A stretch of 64,000 nucleotides of DNA from Porticoccus sp963974675. Its GTDB lineage: Bacteria; Pseudomonadota; Gammaproteobacteria; Pseudomonadales; Porticoccaceae. Position 1 is the first letter of the stretch; every line of letters starts with the position of its first letter. This document shows, one piece after another, positions 35,867-44,829 of the stretch. The translations under genes and the position numbers were made by a program. Location of the stretch: contig CAXBDQ010000001.1 of assembly GCA_963974675.1 (NCBI GenBank), forward strand, positions 1 through 64,000. Direction: 5' to 3'. The notes below the pieces were generated by a model. It did not search any database, was not told the origin of the DNA, and saw only the letters and a list, made by a program, of their open reading frames with translations.

Positions 35867-38260
35867 TTAATAAGGCCATACCCAATTTTGCTCTTCCGGT
35901 TTGTCTATGCCGTACTCATGAGCGTAACGACGACAATCAATTTGCTTATCTCGAAGCATTTGCTTGACGTGAGCCCCCGCAACCTGAAGCCGCGGAACAC
36001 GATTGATAACATCAATGGCCAAACTGAAGCGATCAATCTCATTATCAATAGCAAGTTCAAGGGGTGTATTGATGTTGCCTCGTTCCTTATAACCGCGCAC
36101 ATGTAGATTCTTATGATTTGTCCGGCGATAAGCCAAACGATGAATAAGCCAAGGATAACCATGAAAGTTAAAAATAATAGGTTTGTTAACGGTAAATAAA
36201 CTGTCAAAATCGCTGTCAGACAATCCGTGTGGATGCTCTTCTGCAGACGTCATTCGAAATAAATCGACAACATTAATAAAGCGGATTTTTAGATCTGGAA
36301 AACACTCACGCAATAGAGCTGTAGCCGCTAAGGCTTCCTTAGTTGGAATATCTCCGCAGCCAACCATCACCACATCCGGCTCTACCCCTTGATCATTACT
36401 GGCCCACTCCCATATCCCCAATCCTTTAGTGCAGTGTTTGATAGCCTCATCCCTATCAAGGTATTGAATATGCATTTGCTTGTCGCAAACGATAACATTG
36501 ATATCATTGTGACTACGTAAACAATGGTCCGCCGTTGATAACAAGCAGTTAACATCCGGTGGTAAATAAATACGCGTAACTTCTGGATTTTTGTTGACCA
36601 CAACATCCAGAAAACCAGGATCCTGATGAGTAAAGCCATTGTGATCCTGCCGCCAAACGGTAGATGTAATTAGCAGATTAATCGATGATATCGGCGCTCG
36701 CCAGGGAATCTCATCACAAATGGCAAGCCACTTTGCATGCTGGTTATACATTGAATCAATGATGTGTACAAAGGCCTCGTAAGTAGCAAAGAAACCATGC
36801 CTACCCGTGAGGACATACCCTTCATACCAGCCCTCAAGCGTATGCTCAGAGAGCATTTCCAATACCCGGCCATTGGGACTCAGCTCACCGCCGTCATCAT
36901 CTTCGGGAAGGTAATCTGCCAACCATAGTTTTTTACTTACCTCGTATATTGCATCAAGTTTATTCGAGGTATTTTCATCCGGTCCAAACACACGAAAGTT
37001 GTCGCTATTTAAACGCATCACATCGCGAAGCATTTCCCCGAGGGGTTTAGTATTCATCGAGCTGGTTTTGCCAGGCTTATCTACGTCAATCGTATAGTCA
37101 CAAAAGTCTGGCATACGAAGATCACGCCGCAGTAATCCACCATTGGCATGGGGGTTGGCACTCATACGGCGACGACCTTTTGGTGCTAACGCTTTTAGTG
37201 CGGGCACAAGGTGACCATCAATATCAAAAAGCTCTTCGGGCCGATAACTTCTCAACCAGGCTTCCAGCTGTCGCAAGTGTTCTTCATTTTTATGCACGCC
37301 AGACAACGGTACCTGATGTGATCGCCAGGACCCTTCCGTTTTGTGCCCATCCACTTCATCAGGCCCGGTCCAGCCTTTTGGTGAACGCAGTACAATCATT
37401 GGCCACCGTGCACGCGCGACAGGACCTCCATTACGCGCCTGTGACTGTATCTCACGGATATCAAGTACACACCGTTCCATAACAGATGCCATTGCCTGAT
37501 GCATACACTCCGGGTCGTCGCCTTCTACAAAGTACGGCGTCCAGCCGTAACCGAAAAACAAGCTTTCCAGCTCCTCATGTGAGATGCGCGACAAGATGGT
37601 CGGGTTATTGATCTTATAACCATTCAAATGAAGAATTGGCAGCACCGCGCCATCGCGTACCGGATTAAGAAATTTACTGGAGTGCCAGGCTGTAGCCAAG
37701 GGACCTGTCTCAGCCTCGCCATCACCTACCGCAACAGTAACTATCAGGTCAGGATTATCAAAAGCGGCACCAAATGCATGAGAAAGACTGTAGCCGAGTT
37801 CACCTCCCTCATGGATGGAACCGGGAGTTTCAGGCGTGCAGTGACTGCCTATGCCGCCAGGAAATGAAAACTGCTTAAAGAATTTGTGCAAACCCTCCTC
37901 GTCTTCACTCTTATCGGGATAAACTTCGGAATAGGTTCCTTCCAGATAGACGGGAGCCAATACACCCGGCGCTCCATGACCAGGGCCCGCCAGAAAAATC
38001 GCATTCAAATCATATTTATTGATAAGGCGGTTCATATGAATATACATGAAGGCCAACCCCGGACTTGAGCCCCAGTGTCCAAGAAGACGCTTTTTAATGT
38101 GTTCAGGCTTGAGTGGCTCTCGTAGCAAAGGGTTGTCGTACAGATAGATCATGCCAGCCGCAAGATAGTTACAGGCCCGCCAATAGGCATGAATATTGAG
38201 AAGCTCGTCGCTGTTCAACACATTTTTTTTAACTGGAAATTCATTCGAGGGCTGTATCAT
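35867..38260 (-). CDS. xfp: Phosphoketolase (xylulose-5-phosphate/fructose-6-phosphate)
   Basis: 797 residues, normal length. A thiamine-diphosphate enzyme that uses phosphate to split xylulose 5-phosphate or fructose 6-phosphate into acetyl-phosphate and an aldose phosphate. Motifs: FLAGPGHGAPG near 90, SFPGGIGSH near 133, and the ThDP-binding VGDGEAETGPLATAW near 178; the C-terminal part has the GYPWLIHRL and RGYKERGNINTP blocks. AGGAG sits at good spacing before the ATG. Its usual partner acetate kinase lies 45 bases upstream but is broken, so the fate of acetyl-phosphate must involve another gene elsewhere. Confidence 0.96.
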   Translation of the reverse strand: MIQPSNEFPVKKNVLNSDELLNIHAYWRACNYLAAGMIYLYDNPLLREPLKPEHIKKRLLGHWGSSPGLAFMYIHMNRLINKYDLNAIFLAGPGHGAPGVLAPVYLEGTYSEVYPDKSEDEEGLHKFFKQFSFPGGIGSHCTPETPGSIHEGGELGYSLSHAFGAAFDNPDLIVTVAVGDGEAETGPLATAWHSSKFLNPVRDGAVLPILHLNGYKINNPTILSRISHEELESLFFGYGWTPYFVEGDDPECMHQAMASVMERCVLDIREIQSQARNGGPVARARWPMIVLRSPKGWTGPDEVDGHKTEGSWRSHQVPLSGVHKNEEHLRQLEAWLRSYRPEELFDIDGHLVPALKALAPKGRRRMSANPHANGGLLRRDLRMPDFCDYTIDVDKPGKTSSMNTKPLGEMLRDVMRLNSDNFRVFGPDENTSNKLDAIYEVSKKLWLADYLPEDDDGGELSPNGRVLEMLSEHTLEGWYEGYVLTGRHGFFATYEAFVHIIDSMYNQHAKWLAICDEIPWRAPISSINLLITSTVWRQDHNGFTHQDPGFLDVVVNKNPEVTRIYLPPDVNCLLSTADHCLRSHNDINVIVCDKQMHIQYLDRDEAIKHCTKGLGIWEWASNDQGVEPDVVMVGCGDIPTKEALAATALLRECFPDLKIRFINVVDLFRMTSAEEHPHGLSDSDFDSLFTVNKPIIFNFHGYPWLIHRLAYRRTNHKNLHVRGYKERGNINTPLELAIDNEIDRFSLAIDVINRVPRLQVAGAHVKQMLRDKQIDCRRYAHEYGIDKPEEQNWVWPY

Positions 38261-38305
38261 TTTCTACCGCTCCTGTTTCGATAACAAAATCTGTTAAGTA
38301 CTAAT

Positions 38306-38817
38306 TCAGTTTAGTGAAAAATCAGTTTTGAGAAACCATTCCATACGCCTGCTAAGCAATGACAACCTTTTCATTGGTCGGGATAACCCACACCGAAACA
38401 GCACTATTTTTCCGCTGATTAGCGGACCGTCAGCTGAATTCGCTGCTGGATCAATTTGAACGCCAAGCCAAGCTGAACGACGACAAACCTGTTCGCGAAT
38501 TATCGCCGAATTCTCTCCAATTCCACCGGTAAATGCTAATGTATCTAATCTGCCTGCTGCCACGGCATCCACACCCATCGTCTTCTCTGTTATGAGATAA
38601 AGCAATATACTCGGATCTATCGATCCGCTGCGAGTTGCCATAGGTAACCCATCAAGCGGGGTGAAGGTCATTGTTGTCGCTACGCTTTGAAGATCAACCA
38701 TGGCACACAGGCTCGCGCCGTGTCCAAGATGGGCCGCTATCACTCGACCATTGGCTATTGCTCCCTGATAGTTCCGCCGTGCGCTGGCAATGTATTGGTA
38801 TCAACATAAGGTATCCA
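38306..38817 (-). pseudogene. ackA: Acetate kinase remnant (internal deletion, frameshift, no 5' part)
   Basis: The minus-strand frame reads GRVIAAHLGHGASLCAM and FTPLDGLPMATRSGSIDP, clearly acetate kinase, whose normal length is about 400. The ~200 N-terminal residues are absent. After ITEKTMGVD the frame jumps to TLAFTGGIGENSAIIREQV, skipping about 60 residues that normally separate these blocks. Near 38415, at GGAAAAAT, the end of the protein shifts frame: SAVSVWVIPTNE appears in another frame. Homology at the 5' side fades at about 38817 where a PEP-CTERM fragment begins. Three independent lesions make it a pseudogene. Confidence 0.88.
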
Positions 38818-39054
38818 GCCTTTGTCGCAACAATTTTCGCTTTCAGTTCTGAAGTTTTCTTTCTTGATATTAGCCTGCATAGCATCACAGGTAATAATAT
38901 TAGATATGTAAGTACTGATTATGATGGAAGTGCTGTTCTTCGTATTGATACGATAACAGTCCCGGAGCCTACAAACATTTCTTTATTTATTCTTGTAGGA
39001 ATTTTTTTCAGCTATAGGTTTTACCGTCAATTACCGTTGTCGCACAAATTATAG
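38815..39054 (+). pseudogene. 3' end of a PEP-CTERM sorting-domain protein gene
   Basis: The plus-strand frame ends in ITVPEPTNISLFILVGIFF and SYRFYRQ: a VPEP motif, a hydrophobic helix and a short basic tail, i.e. the PEP-CTERM signal that exosortase cuts in EPS-producing bacteria. Upstream residues (SITGNNIRYVSTDYDGSAV) look like the end of an extracellular domain. The frame has no start of its own; it runs into the antisense of the acetate kinase remnant at about 38815, so the gene is cut there. No exosortase is in the window. Confidence 0.55.
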
Positions 39055-39073
39055 ATTGGCATAAAAAACCACG

Positions 39074-39096
39074 CAGTAGCGTTAACTACGTTGCTG
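39074..39096 (+). terminator. Likely terminator after the PEP-CTERM fragment
   Basis: CAGTAGCG (39074-39081) pairs with CGTTGCTG (39089-39096) through 8 pairs including two G-U, loop of 7, followed by TTTATTCT. It lies 20 bases after the fragment's stop. The rest of 39055-39426 holds nothing I can support. Confidence 0.45.
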
Positions 39097-39426
39097 TTTA
39101 TTCTATATGTTGATTTTAGGTCTACGGAATTTTCTTTGACGACACCATAGATGGCATCTATCTGTTTTGAGTAGTCTTCATTTTTGAATCTTAAAATTAG
39201 CTGTATTATTCAAGCCTGCTCGCTCAATTTTTTATCTAACAGATTATTTCGAGCTATCAGACGCAGAGAAAGTTCTGGGGTGCACTGGGGATGTAAATGG
39301 GAGTAACGCAAATATACACAACGCCATTCCACGACACATACAATCCCCTACCTAATGATCAAAAATCCTTACGCCATTAATCAAGATTTGAGGATTTCAT
39401 CCACGCATCGTCATGGACCAGTGGGT

Positions 39427-39771
39427 TCAGTCACTCGCCTTTTTAACAAACTCTGATTTCAACATCATCTGACCAATGCCTTTGATATTGCAATCAATAT
39501 TATGGTCGCCCTCCACTAAACGGCCAATTTTCACTTTGGTTCCAATTTTTGCAGTGGACGAAGTACCCTTGATTTTCAGATCCTTGATTAGCGTTACATA
39601 GTCACCCTCAATCACCCGATTACCATGAGCGTCTTTAACAACGAGTTCATCTCCATCTGGGGATTCATCGGAGGGATTCCATTCATGTCCACACTCGGGA
39701 CAAGATAGCCGGGATTGAACCTCATACACATAGCTCGACTGACACTGTGGACAGGGGGGAAAACTGCTCAT
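39427..39771 (-). CDS. yjdM: Zinc-ribbon protein YjdM (PhnA family)
   Basis: 114 residues from the ATG at 39771, chosen because AAGGA lies 8 bases upstream and the start MSSFPPCPQC matches the family; an ATG three codons earlier is also in frame. The N-terminal zinc ribbon has CPxC and CPEC pairs, followed by the SH3-like domain VKDAHGNRVIEGD, IKDLKIKGTSST and EGDHNIDC. E. coli YjdM was first named PhnA for alkylphosphonate use but is not required for it; its role is unclear. It lies 20 bases after a small unknown gene. Confidence 0.93.
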   Translation of the reverse strand: MSSFPPCPQCQSSYVYEVQSRLSCPECGHEWNPSDESPDGDELVVKDAHGNRVIEGDYVTLIKDLKIKGTSSTAKIGTKVKIGRLVEGDHNIDCNIKGIGQMMLKSEFVKKASD

Positions 39772-39791
39772 CTTGTACATCCTTAAAAACG

Positions 39792-40031
39792 TTACAAAAA
39801 AACGGTAAAATCATTCAAACCCAGTGATTTGATCAACTGGACCAAGGTATTCATATCGTCTGTAGCAATGGGATTATCATCATTATCCGCAAGAACAAAA
39901 GACTTACTGCGGTTGTCGCGCAACATCACAAACCATTGCGTTCGATTTTTCGGGCTGGCTCTTACCTGCGCCTCTTCCCAGGCACCAGTTTTTCCCAATG
40001 CAACGGCATTATCTAGCTTCACGAGATTCAC
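39792..40031 (-). CDS. Small conserved-type protein, 79 residues, function unknown
   Basis: No named family recognised. The sequence is compact and well mixed (WEEAQVRASPKNRTQWFVML, then SKSFVLADNDDNP, ending LVQLIKSLGLNDFTVFL), which looks like a small folded alpha/beta protein. Its start lies 23 bases inside the 3' end of the SulP transporter gene, with AGGTGAATC as ribosome site within that gene, so the two are translationally linked. yjdM follows. The tight packing supports that it is real. Confidence 0.7.
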   Translation of the reverse strand: MNLVKLDNAVALGKTGAWEEAQVRASPKNRTQWFVMLRDNRSKSFVLADNDDNPIATDDMNTLVQLIKSLGLNDFTVFL

Positions 40032-41751
40032 CTCCTATCAAAGCATCATCAATCGCCTCATCCAGAGTAGAAAACGACACACCCAATGGACCCGCCGTCT
40101 CGCCCCGTGCTTTTGCCAGGGTTTTCAGGGGTTGAAATTGCCAAGCCGAAAAACGAATGGACGTTTGGTTCTTTTCACACAGGGCCATTAGTTTTTCAAT
40201 CTCCGAGTGTCCACCTGCATCCAGATAGGCGCTATATTTCATATGTATTATGAGACCATCGAGCCCAGACACCTGCTTGTACAGCTCTCCTACGATGCGA
40301 TCGGCAGCGGCAAAGAACAATGGCCCACGAATTTTGAGCACCTTAAAATTCGCGGGCAGTTTTGTACGAACAAAATCGGGGTCATCGGTAATCTCTACCA
40401 CGTGTGTCAGCGAGGCAATTTCTTTCATAAATAGCAATGAGGCCAACAGGATACCGGCGGTAATAGCGATGACCATATCGAAGAAAACCGTCAGCGACAA
40501 ACAGGTCAGAAACACCAGCACGTCGCCGGATGGCGATTTTTTCACAAGCTTAACTGATTTTGGTGCTTCACTCATATTCCAGGCGACAACCATAAGCAGA
40601 GCCGCCATCGCAGGCATGGGCACATAAGCCAAGGCACGGGAGAGCAACAATAAACCCAGCAACACGACGATGGAATGGATGATAGCGGAAATGGGCGATA
40701 CCGCTCCGGCCCTGAAATTGGTTGCTGAACGCGCGATGGCGGCTGTCGCCGTCACACCGCCAAAGAAAGGTGTCACTAGGTTGCCCAATCCTTGGGCCAG
40801 CAATTCGCTATTAGCACTATGGCGTTTACCTGACATGCCATCGAGCACAACCGCGCATAACAGTGACTCGATGGCGCCCAGCATGGCGATGGCGAATGCA
40901 GTGGGCAACAGATCTGAAATCAGGTTTAGAGTCAGCCCCAGAGGTTGTCCATCGGCTCCCGCCCGGTTCCAGGGCCAATCAAACGTGGGCAAATAGGGAG
41001 GAATACCGGGAGCTTCCGCACCGCTCGGTAACAAGTAGTGAAAACGAGAACCGATTGTATCCACCTCAATGCCTTGCCAGCCCAACACAATACCGAGCAA
41101 ACAGGCCAGCACTAGCGCAGGTAAATGTGGAGGAATAGGTGTACGCAGTCGCGGCCAGGCCACCATCACCGCCAGGGTAAACAGGGCGACCATACTGCTA
41201 CCTATATCGGCCAGATGCAGATTGCTACCAATGGCTATTAATTTACCGACAAAATGTTCCGGCATTGAGGGAACCGTCATGCCGGTAAAGTCTGGTATCT
41301 GCAACACCGCAATCACGATCGCGATGCCACCAGTAAACCCCAGTGTCACAGCTTCCGGAATATACTCAATAAAGCGACCAAGTCGGGCGCAGGCCATGGC
41401 GATCAAGATGGCCCCTGCCATAACTGAAGCCAACAACAGACCGGCCAAACCATACTTTGCAGCGAGGGGATGTAAAATAACCACGAAAGCAGCCGTTGGT
41501 CCGGAAATACTGAATCGACTTCCCCCCGTTAACGCAATGATCACACCGGCAATCAGCGACGTATACAAACCGTACTCCGGTGGCACGCCACTGGCGATGG
41601 CCAACGCCATCGCTAACGGAATGGATATCACCCCGACCGTCATCCCGGCGATCACATCCTTCAGTAGGTCTCCGCGCCCATAGCCATCGACCAGCGCTTC
41701 GCGAAGTGCATAGCCTATTCGCAATGAAAAAAGATGTGCTCTATGAGTCAA
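40009..41751 (-). CDS. SulP (SLC26) family anion transporter with STAS domain
   Basis: 580 residues. The SulP signature (AGMTVGVISIPLAMALAIASG, then PPEYGLYTSLI) is at the N-terminus, followed by 10-14 helices and a C-terminal STAS domain (about residues 450-560). The family carries sulfate, bicarbonate or other anions; the substrate cannot be told from sequence alone. The start lies near 41751, with a short spacer; no strong ribosome site is visible and a nearby in-frame Met is possible. Confidence 0.93.
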   Translation of the reverse strand: MTHRAHLFSLRIGYALREALVDGYGRGDLLKDVIAGMTVGVISIPLAMALAIASGVPPEYGLYTSLIAGVIIALTGGSRFSISGPTAAFVVILHPLAAKYGLAGLLLASVMAGAILIAMACARLGRFIEYIPEAVTLGFTGGIAIVIAVLQIPDFTGMTVPSMPEHFVGKLIAIGSNLHLADIGSSMVALFTLAVMVAWPRLRTPIPPHLPALVLACLLGIVLGWQGIEVDTIGSRFHYLLPSGAEAPGIPPYLPTFDWPWNRAGADGQPLGLTLNLISDLLPTAFAIAMLGAIESLLCAVVLDGMSGKRHSANSELLAQGLGNLVTPFFGGVTATAAIARSATNFRAGAVSPISAIIHSIVVLLGLLLLSRALAYVPMPAMAALLMVVAWNMSEAPKSVKLVKKSPSGDVLVFLTCLSLTVFFDMVIAITAGILLASLLFMKEIASLTHVVEITDDPDFVRTKLPANFKVLKIRGPLFFAAADRIVGELYKQVSGLDGLIIHMKYSAYLDAGGHSEIEKLMALCEKNQTSIRFSAWQFQPLKTLAKARGETAGPLGVSFSTLDEAIDDALIGGESREAR

Positions 41752-41880
41752 TCAAAATGCTCCTCGTTTAGAGGTCAAGCGACATTTAGTTGCTTGCTAC
41801 ATATCAACCTGTCCAAAAGGACAAGGGCCAAGTCTCAGACAGTATTTCTACTAACCTATTCGTGCTGAACCATTGTATCT

Positions 41881-41913
41881 TATTATAATATTATTATAAT
41901 ATTATTATCATTA
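41881..41913. repeat. 11-bp AT-rich tandem repeat upstream of pckA
   Basis: TATTATAATAT at 41881-41891, repeated exactly at 41892-41902, then a degenerate third copy to 41913. The 11-bp period is close to a DNA turn, so the region may be curved or work like an UP element. It begins 85 bases before the pckA ATG; TATAAT boxes occur inside it. Confidence 0.6.
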
Positions 41914-41965
41914 GAAAGTTGTCGATTATCGCACAAGGCTAACTCTAACCGAAGGACACCCCACC

Positions 41966-43579
41966 ATGCCCAAACTCCGTTTACAGCAGGCGCTTCAGAA
42001 CTATGGTATTAGCGATCCTGAGACCATTGTTTACAACCCGGATTACAGCACTTTATTCCAGGAAGAAACACGCTCCGAACTGCAAGGCTATGAGGCCGCA
42101 CGCCTGACCAACAATGGAGCTATCACGGTAGACACGGGTATTTTTACTGGCCGCTCCCCAAAGGATAAATATTTCGTCAAGGACGATACTACCCGCGACA
42201 CACTGTGGTGGTCAGATCAGGGCAAAAACGACAACAAGCCCATCTCGCAGCAAACATGGCAATCACTGAAAACCGTAGTAGGGAATCAACTCGGCGGCAA
42301 GCGCCTATTTGTCGATGATTTGTTTTGCGGCGCTAATCCGGCGAGCCGATTAAAGGTCCGCTTCGTAACAGAAGTTGCCTGGCAATCCCACTTTGTAAAA
42401 AACATGTTCATTCGTCCCACCGAAGCCGAACTTGAGGATTTTGAACCCGATTTCGTTGTACTGAACGGCTCCAAGACTGTCAATCCCCACTGGCAGGAGC
42501 AGGGCCTCAATTCGGAAAATTTTGTTGCCTTCAACATGACCGAACGGGTGCAACTAATTGGTGGCACCTGGTATGGCGGCGAAATGAAGAAAGGCCTTTT
42601 TTCTGTCATGAATTACCTACTACCCCAGAAAGGCATCGCCTCTATGCACTGCTCGGCCAACATTGGCCCGGATGGCGATACCGCGATCTTTTTTGGGCTA
42701 TCAGGTACGGGTAAAACCACGCTTTCTACCGATCCTAAACGTGCCTTAATTGGCGACGATGAGCACGGCTGGGACGACAACGGTGTATTTAATTTCGAGG
42801 GTGGTTGCTACGCCAAAACTATCAACCTCAGCCAGGAGCATGAACCCGAGATCTATGCGGCTATCAAGCGCGACGCGCTGTTGGAAAATGTAGTTGTCGA
42901 TGACGCAGGAAAGATAGATTTTGCCGATGCCTCAAAAACTGAAAATACGCGGGTTTCTTACCCGATTTACCACATTGATAACATCGTTAAGCCAGTTTCC
43001 GTGGGAGGTCACGCTAGCAAAGTAATCTTTCTGACAGCGGATGCCTTTGGCGTATTACCACCTGTTGCGCGATTAACCAAAGCACAGGCCCGTTATTATT
43101 TCTTGTCAGGCTACACCTCAAAATTAGCGGGAACTGAACGGGGAATTACTGAACCCACACCCACTTTTTCAGCTTGCTTTGGCGCCGCTTTTCTCAGCTT
43201 ACATCCGACCCAGTACGCGGAAGTGTTAAACAACCGCATGGAGCAGGCTGACGCTCAAGCGTACCTGGTTAATACCGGCTGGAACGGCACCGGTCAGCGA
43301 ATATCCATTAAGGCGACTCGATGTATTATCGATGCCATTTTAAATGGCTCAATCGAGGACGAGACATTCAACACGTTGCCCATTTTCGGACTGCAAATAC
43401 CTGTATCCCTTGAGGGAGTAGATACCGACATTATCGATCCAAGGAATACTTACAGTGACGCTAGTCAATGGACTTGTAAGGCCAACGCTCTGGCTAAAAA
43501 GTTCGTGAATAATTTTGCTCAATTTACGGATACAACGAACGGACTTGCACTCATTGAGGCAGGCCCCAAGCTAGACTAA
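41966..43579 (+). CDS. pckA: Phosphoenolpyruvate carboxykinase, ATP type
   Basis: 537 residues. Converts oxaloacetate and ATP to PEP, the first committed step of gluconeogenesis. The PEPCK features are present: substrate-binding TGRSPKDKY (Arg63), P-loop GLSGTGKTT (244-252) and the metal-binding IGDDEHGWDD. The GAAGGA ribosome site precedes the ATG. Length and N-terminus are typical. The gene is on the plus strand opposite to its neighbours and is preceded by the AT repeat. Confidence 0.96.
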   Translation: MPKLRLQQALQNYGISDPETIVYNPDYSTLFQEETRSELQGYEAARLTNNGAITVDTGIFTGRSPKDKYFVKDDTTRDTLWWSDQGKNDNKPISQQTWQSLKTVVGNQLGGKRLFVDDLFCGANPASRLKVRFVTEVAWQSHFVKNMFIRPTEAELEDFEPDFVVLNGSKTVNPHWQEQGLNSENFVAFNMTERVQLIGGTWYGGEMKKGLFSVMNYLLPQKGIASMHCSANIGPDGDTAIFFGLSGTGKTTLSTDPKRALIGDDEHGWDDNGVFNFEGGCYAKTINLSQEHEPEIYAAIKRDALLENVVVDDAGKIDFADASKTENTRVSYPIYHIDNIVKPVSVGGHASKVIFLTADAFGVLPPVARLTKAQARYYFLSGYTSKLAGTERGITEPTPTFSACFGAAFLSLHPTQYAEVLNNRMEQADAQAYLVNTGWNGTGQRISIKATRCIIDAILNGSIEDETFNTLPIFGLQIPVSLEGVDTDIIDPRNTYSDASQWTCKANALAKKFVNNFAQFTDTTNGLALIEAGPKLD

Positions 43580-43916
43580 GATTCTAGGGATATAGCAACA
43601 AAGCCAACTCAGTAGCAGACATCGAACTGGTCATAGACCACGATACGATTAGGTAGCTTAGAGTTGGCTCGCCTCCCCCAACACATCAGGGATTTTCAAC
43701 ACGCGACAGCTGTCATTGATAATCATCTCAAGAAAGGCTTTACCTTGGCAGATATTTATCTATCCCCTAGAGGAACCTTGACGCTGTGAGACGATGGGGA
43801 CTAGATGAAAATAAAGCCACCTATTACCTCCTTACCTCCTTACCTCCGACTAAGATCATTTCTCTCCGCAGAAAATTAAACATCACGATGGCACTTCGGC
43901 AGTAACTATAAAAAAC
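43580..43916. other. 337 bp after pckA, no gene; contains TTACCTCC triplet repeat
   Basis: No supported gene. AGCCAACTC (43602-43610) is inverted at 43661-43669, with a 50-base spacer. TTACCTCC occurs three times in tandem at 43824-43847. No clear terminator for pckA was found. Confidence 0.5.
43824..43847. repeat. Three tandem copies of TTACCTCC (GGAGGTAA on minus)
   Basis: Exact 8-bp unit repeated three times. On the plus strand it contains ACCTCCTTA twice (43826-43834 and 43834-43842), identical to the 3' tail of 16S rRNA; on the minus strand it reads GGAGGTAA, an ideal Shine-Dalgarno, three times. On the minus strand a GTG with 16 further codons follows 7 bases after the last GGAGG. Confidence 0.7.
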
Positions 43917-44135
43917 TCAATGGCTGTGGAGTACTAAGCGTACAACTGAAGTGACAATAAAAATAAATAGCGCAACAAAAATCACGCCAGCAATGACAAA
44001 GGTACTCAATTTTCCATGCTTGAAATCACGTTCAAGATTTTTTTTACTTTGAATACCCACTGCAGCTGAGAGCACGCTGCGGATCAATTGCAGAAAGCTC
44101 ACCTTATTTTTAGAATCTTCTTCTTGTGGTTCCAT
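43917..44135 (-). CDS. DUF2970 small membrane protein
   Basis: 72 residues. The pattern FLQLIRSVLSAAVGIQSKKN, then LERDFKHGKLSTFVIAGVIF is the DUF2970 signature, with a C-terminal transmembrane helix (about residues 48-68). The function is unknown. GGAGATTTACC precedes the ATG. It is single, between pckA and a ribbon-helix-helix gene. Confidence 0.85.
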   Translation of the reverse strand: MEPQEEDSKNKVSFLQLIRSVLSAAVGIQSKKNLERDFKHGKLSTFVIAGVIFVALFIFIVTSVVRLVLHSH

Positions 44136-44426
44136 GGTAAATCTCCTAAGTATTTTGCAGCATCAATTCAATCTATCGAGCAAATGAAAACGTGGCAATA
44201 GCCAATGCCACGACTACCGGCACAAAGACCTCGTTGATTTTGATCAAGCCAACACCATGTCAATTGAGCCCCACTTTTTCAATGCACATGCAATAGCCTG
44301 AATGAGGATTGCCAATCTCCAGGCCAGGTGTCACTCAGCACGGACAGTGATGAAAATATTTTATACACCCTAGTCGTACAGCACTTGATCAGTCGCAAGC
44401 GGGCCCTTATAAAAAGTACACAAGAG

Positions 44427-44645
44427 CTAACGTTTGGATTTTCCGGCAACTTTTCCGGTAGATTTCCCCCCCACCACCATTTCTGAGCTCGTACTGTAAG
44501 TAGCCCCATGAGCTGCCAAATAATCACGAATCAGTTTGCGTACTACCTGTGATGGTGTCAGATCCTGCGTCGCACAAAGCTCCTCAAACGCAGACTTCTT
44601 AGCCGGATCGATCAACACGGTCAACCGAGCAGTTTTAGATTCCAA
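44427..44645 (-). CDS. Ribbon-helix-helix (CopG/MetJ-like) DNA-binding protein
   Basis: 72 residues. ARLTVLIDPAKKSAFEELCA, then LTPSQVVRKLIRDYLA forms the beta strand and two helices of a ribbon-helix-helix domain; a basic, Gly/Lys-rich tail follows. It may be a regulator. No toxin partner gene is visible next to it, so an antitoxin role is not supported. A stretch of 291 bases between it and DUF2970 holds no gene. Confidence 0.8.
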   Translation of the reverse strand: MESKTARLTVLIDPAKKSAFEELCATQDLTPSQVVRKLIRDYLAAHGATYSTSSEMVVGGKSTGKVAGKSKR

Positions 44646-44829
44646 AACAATCCCCTTTAATTAGCATAAAATTACAATCCAATGATAATAAAACATCTGT
44701 CAACAATGATCCATTAATATACGCCACTTGGGCTCCCTACAATGGCGGGGCTATCCATATTCATATTGTTATCTGACACGCTGGGACCTCCGCAGAATAG
44801 AGCCATATACCGACCTAGACATATACATT

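Noticed and set aside
35867..38260. Frameshift in phosphoketolase, given the broken neighbour.
   Set aside because: The frame is open over 797 residues with all main motifs present.
44427..44645. The ribbon-helix-helix protein as an antitoxin.
   Set aside because: No toxin-sized gene lies beside it on either side.
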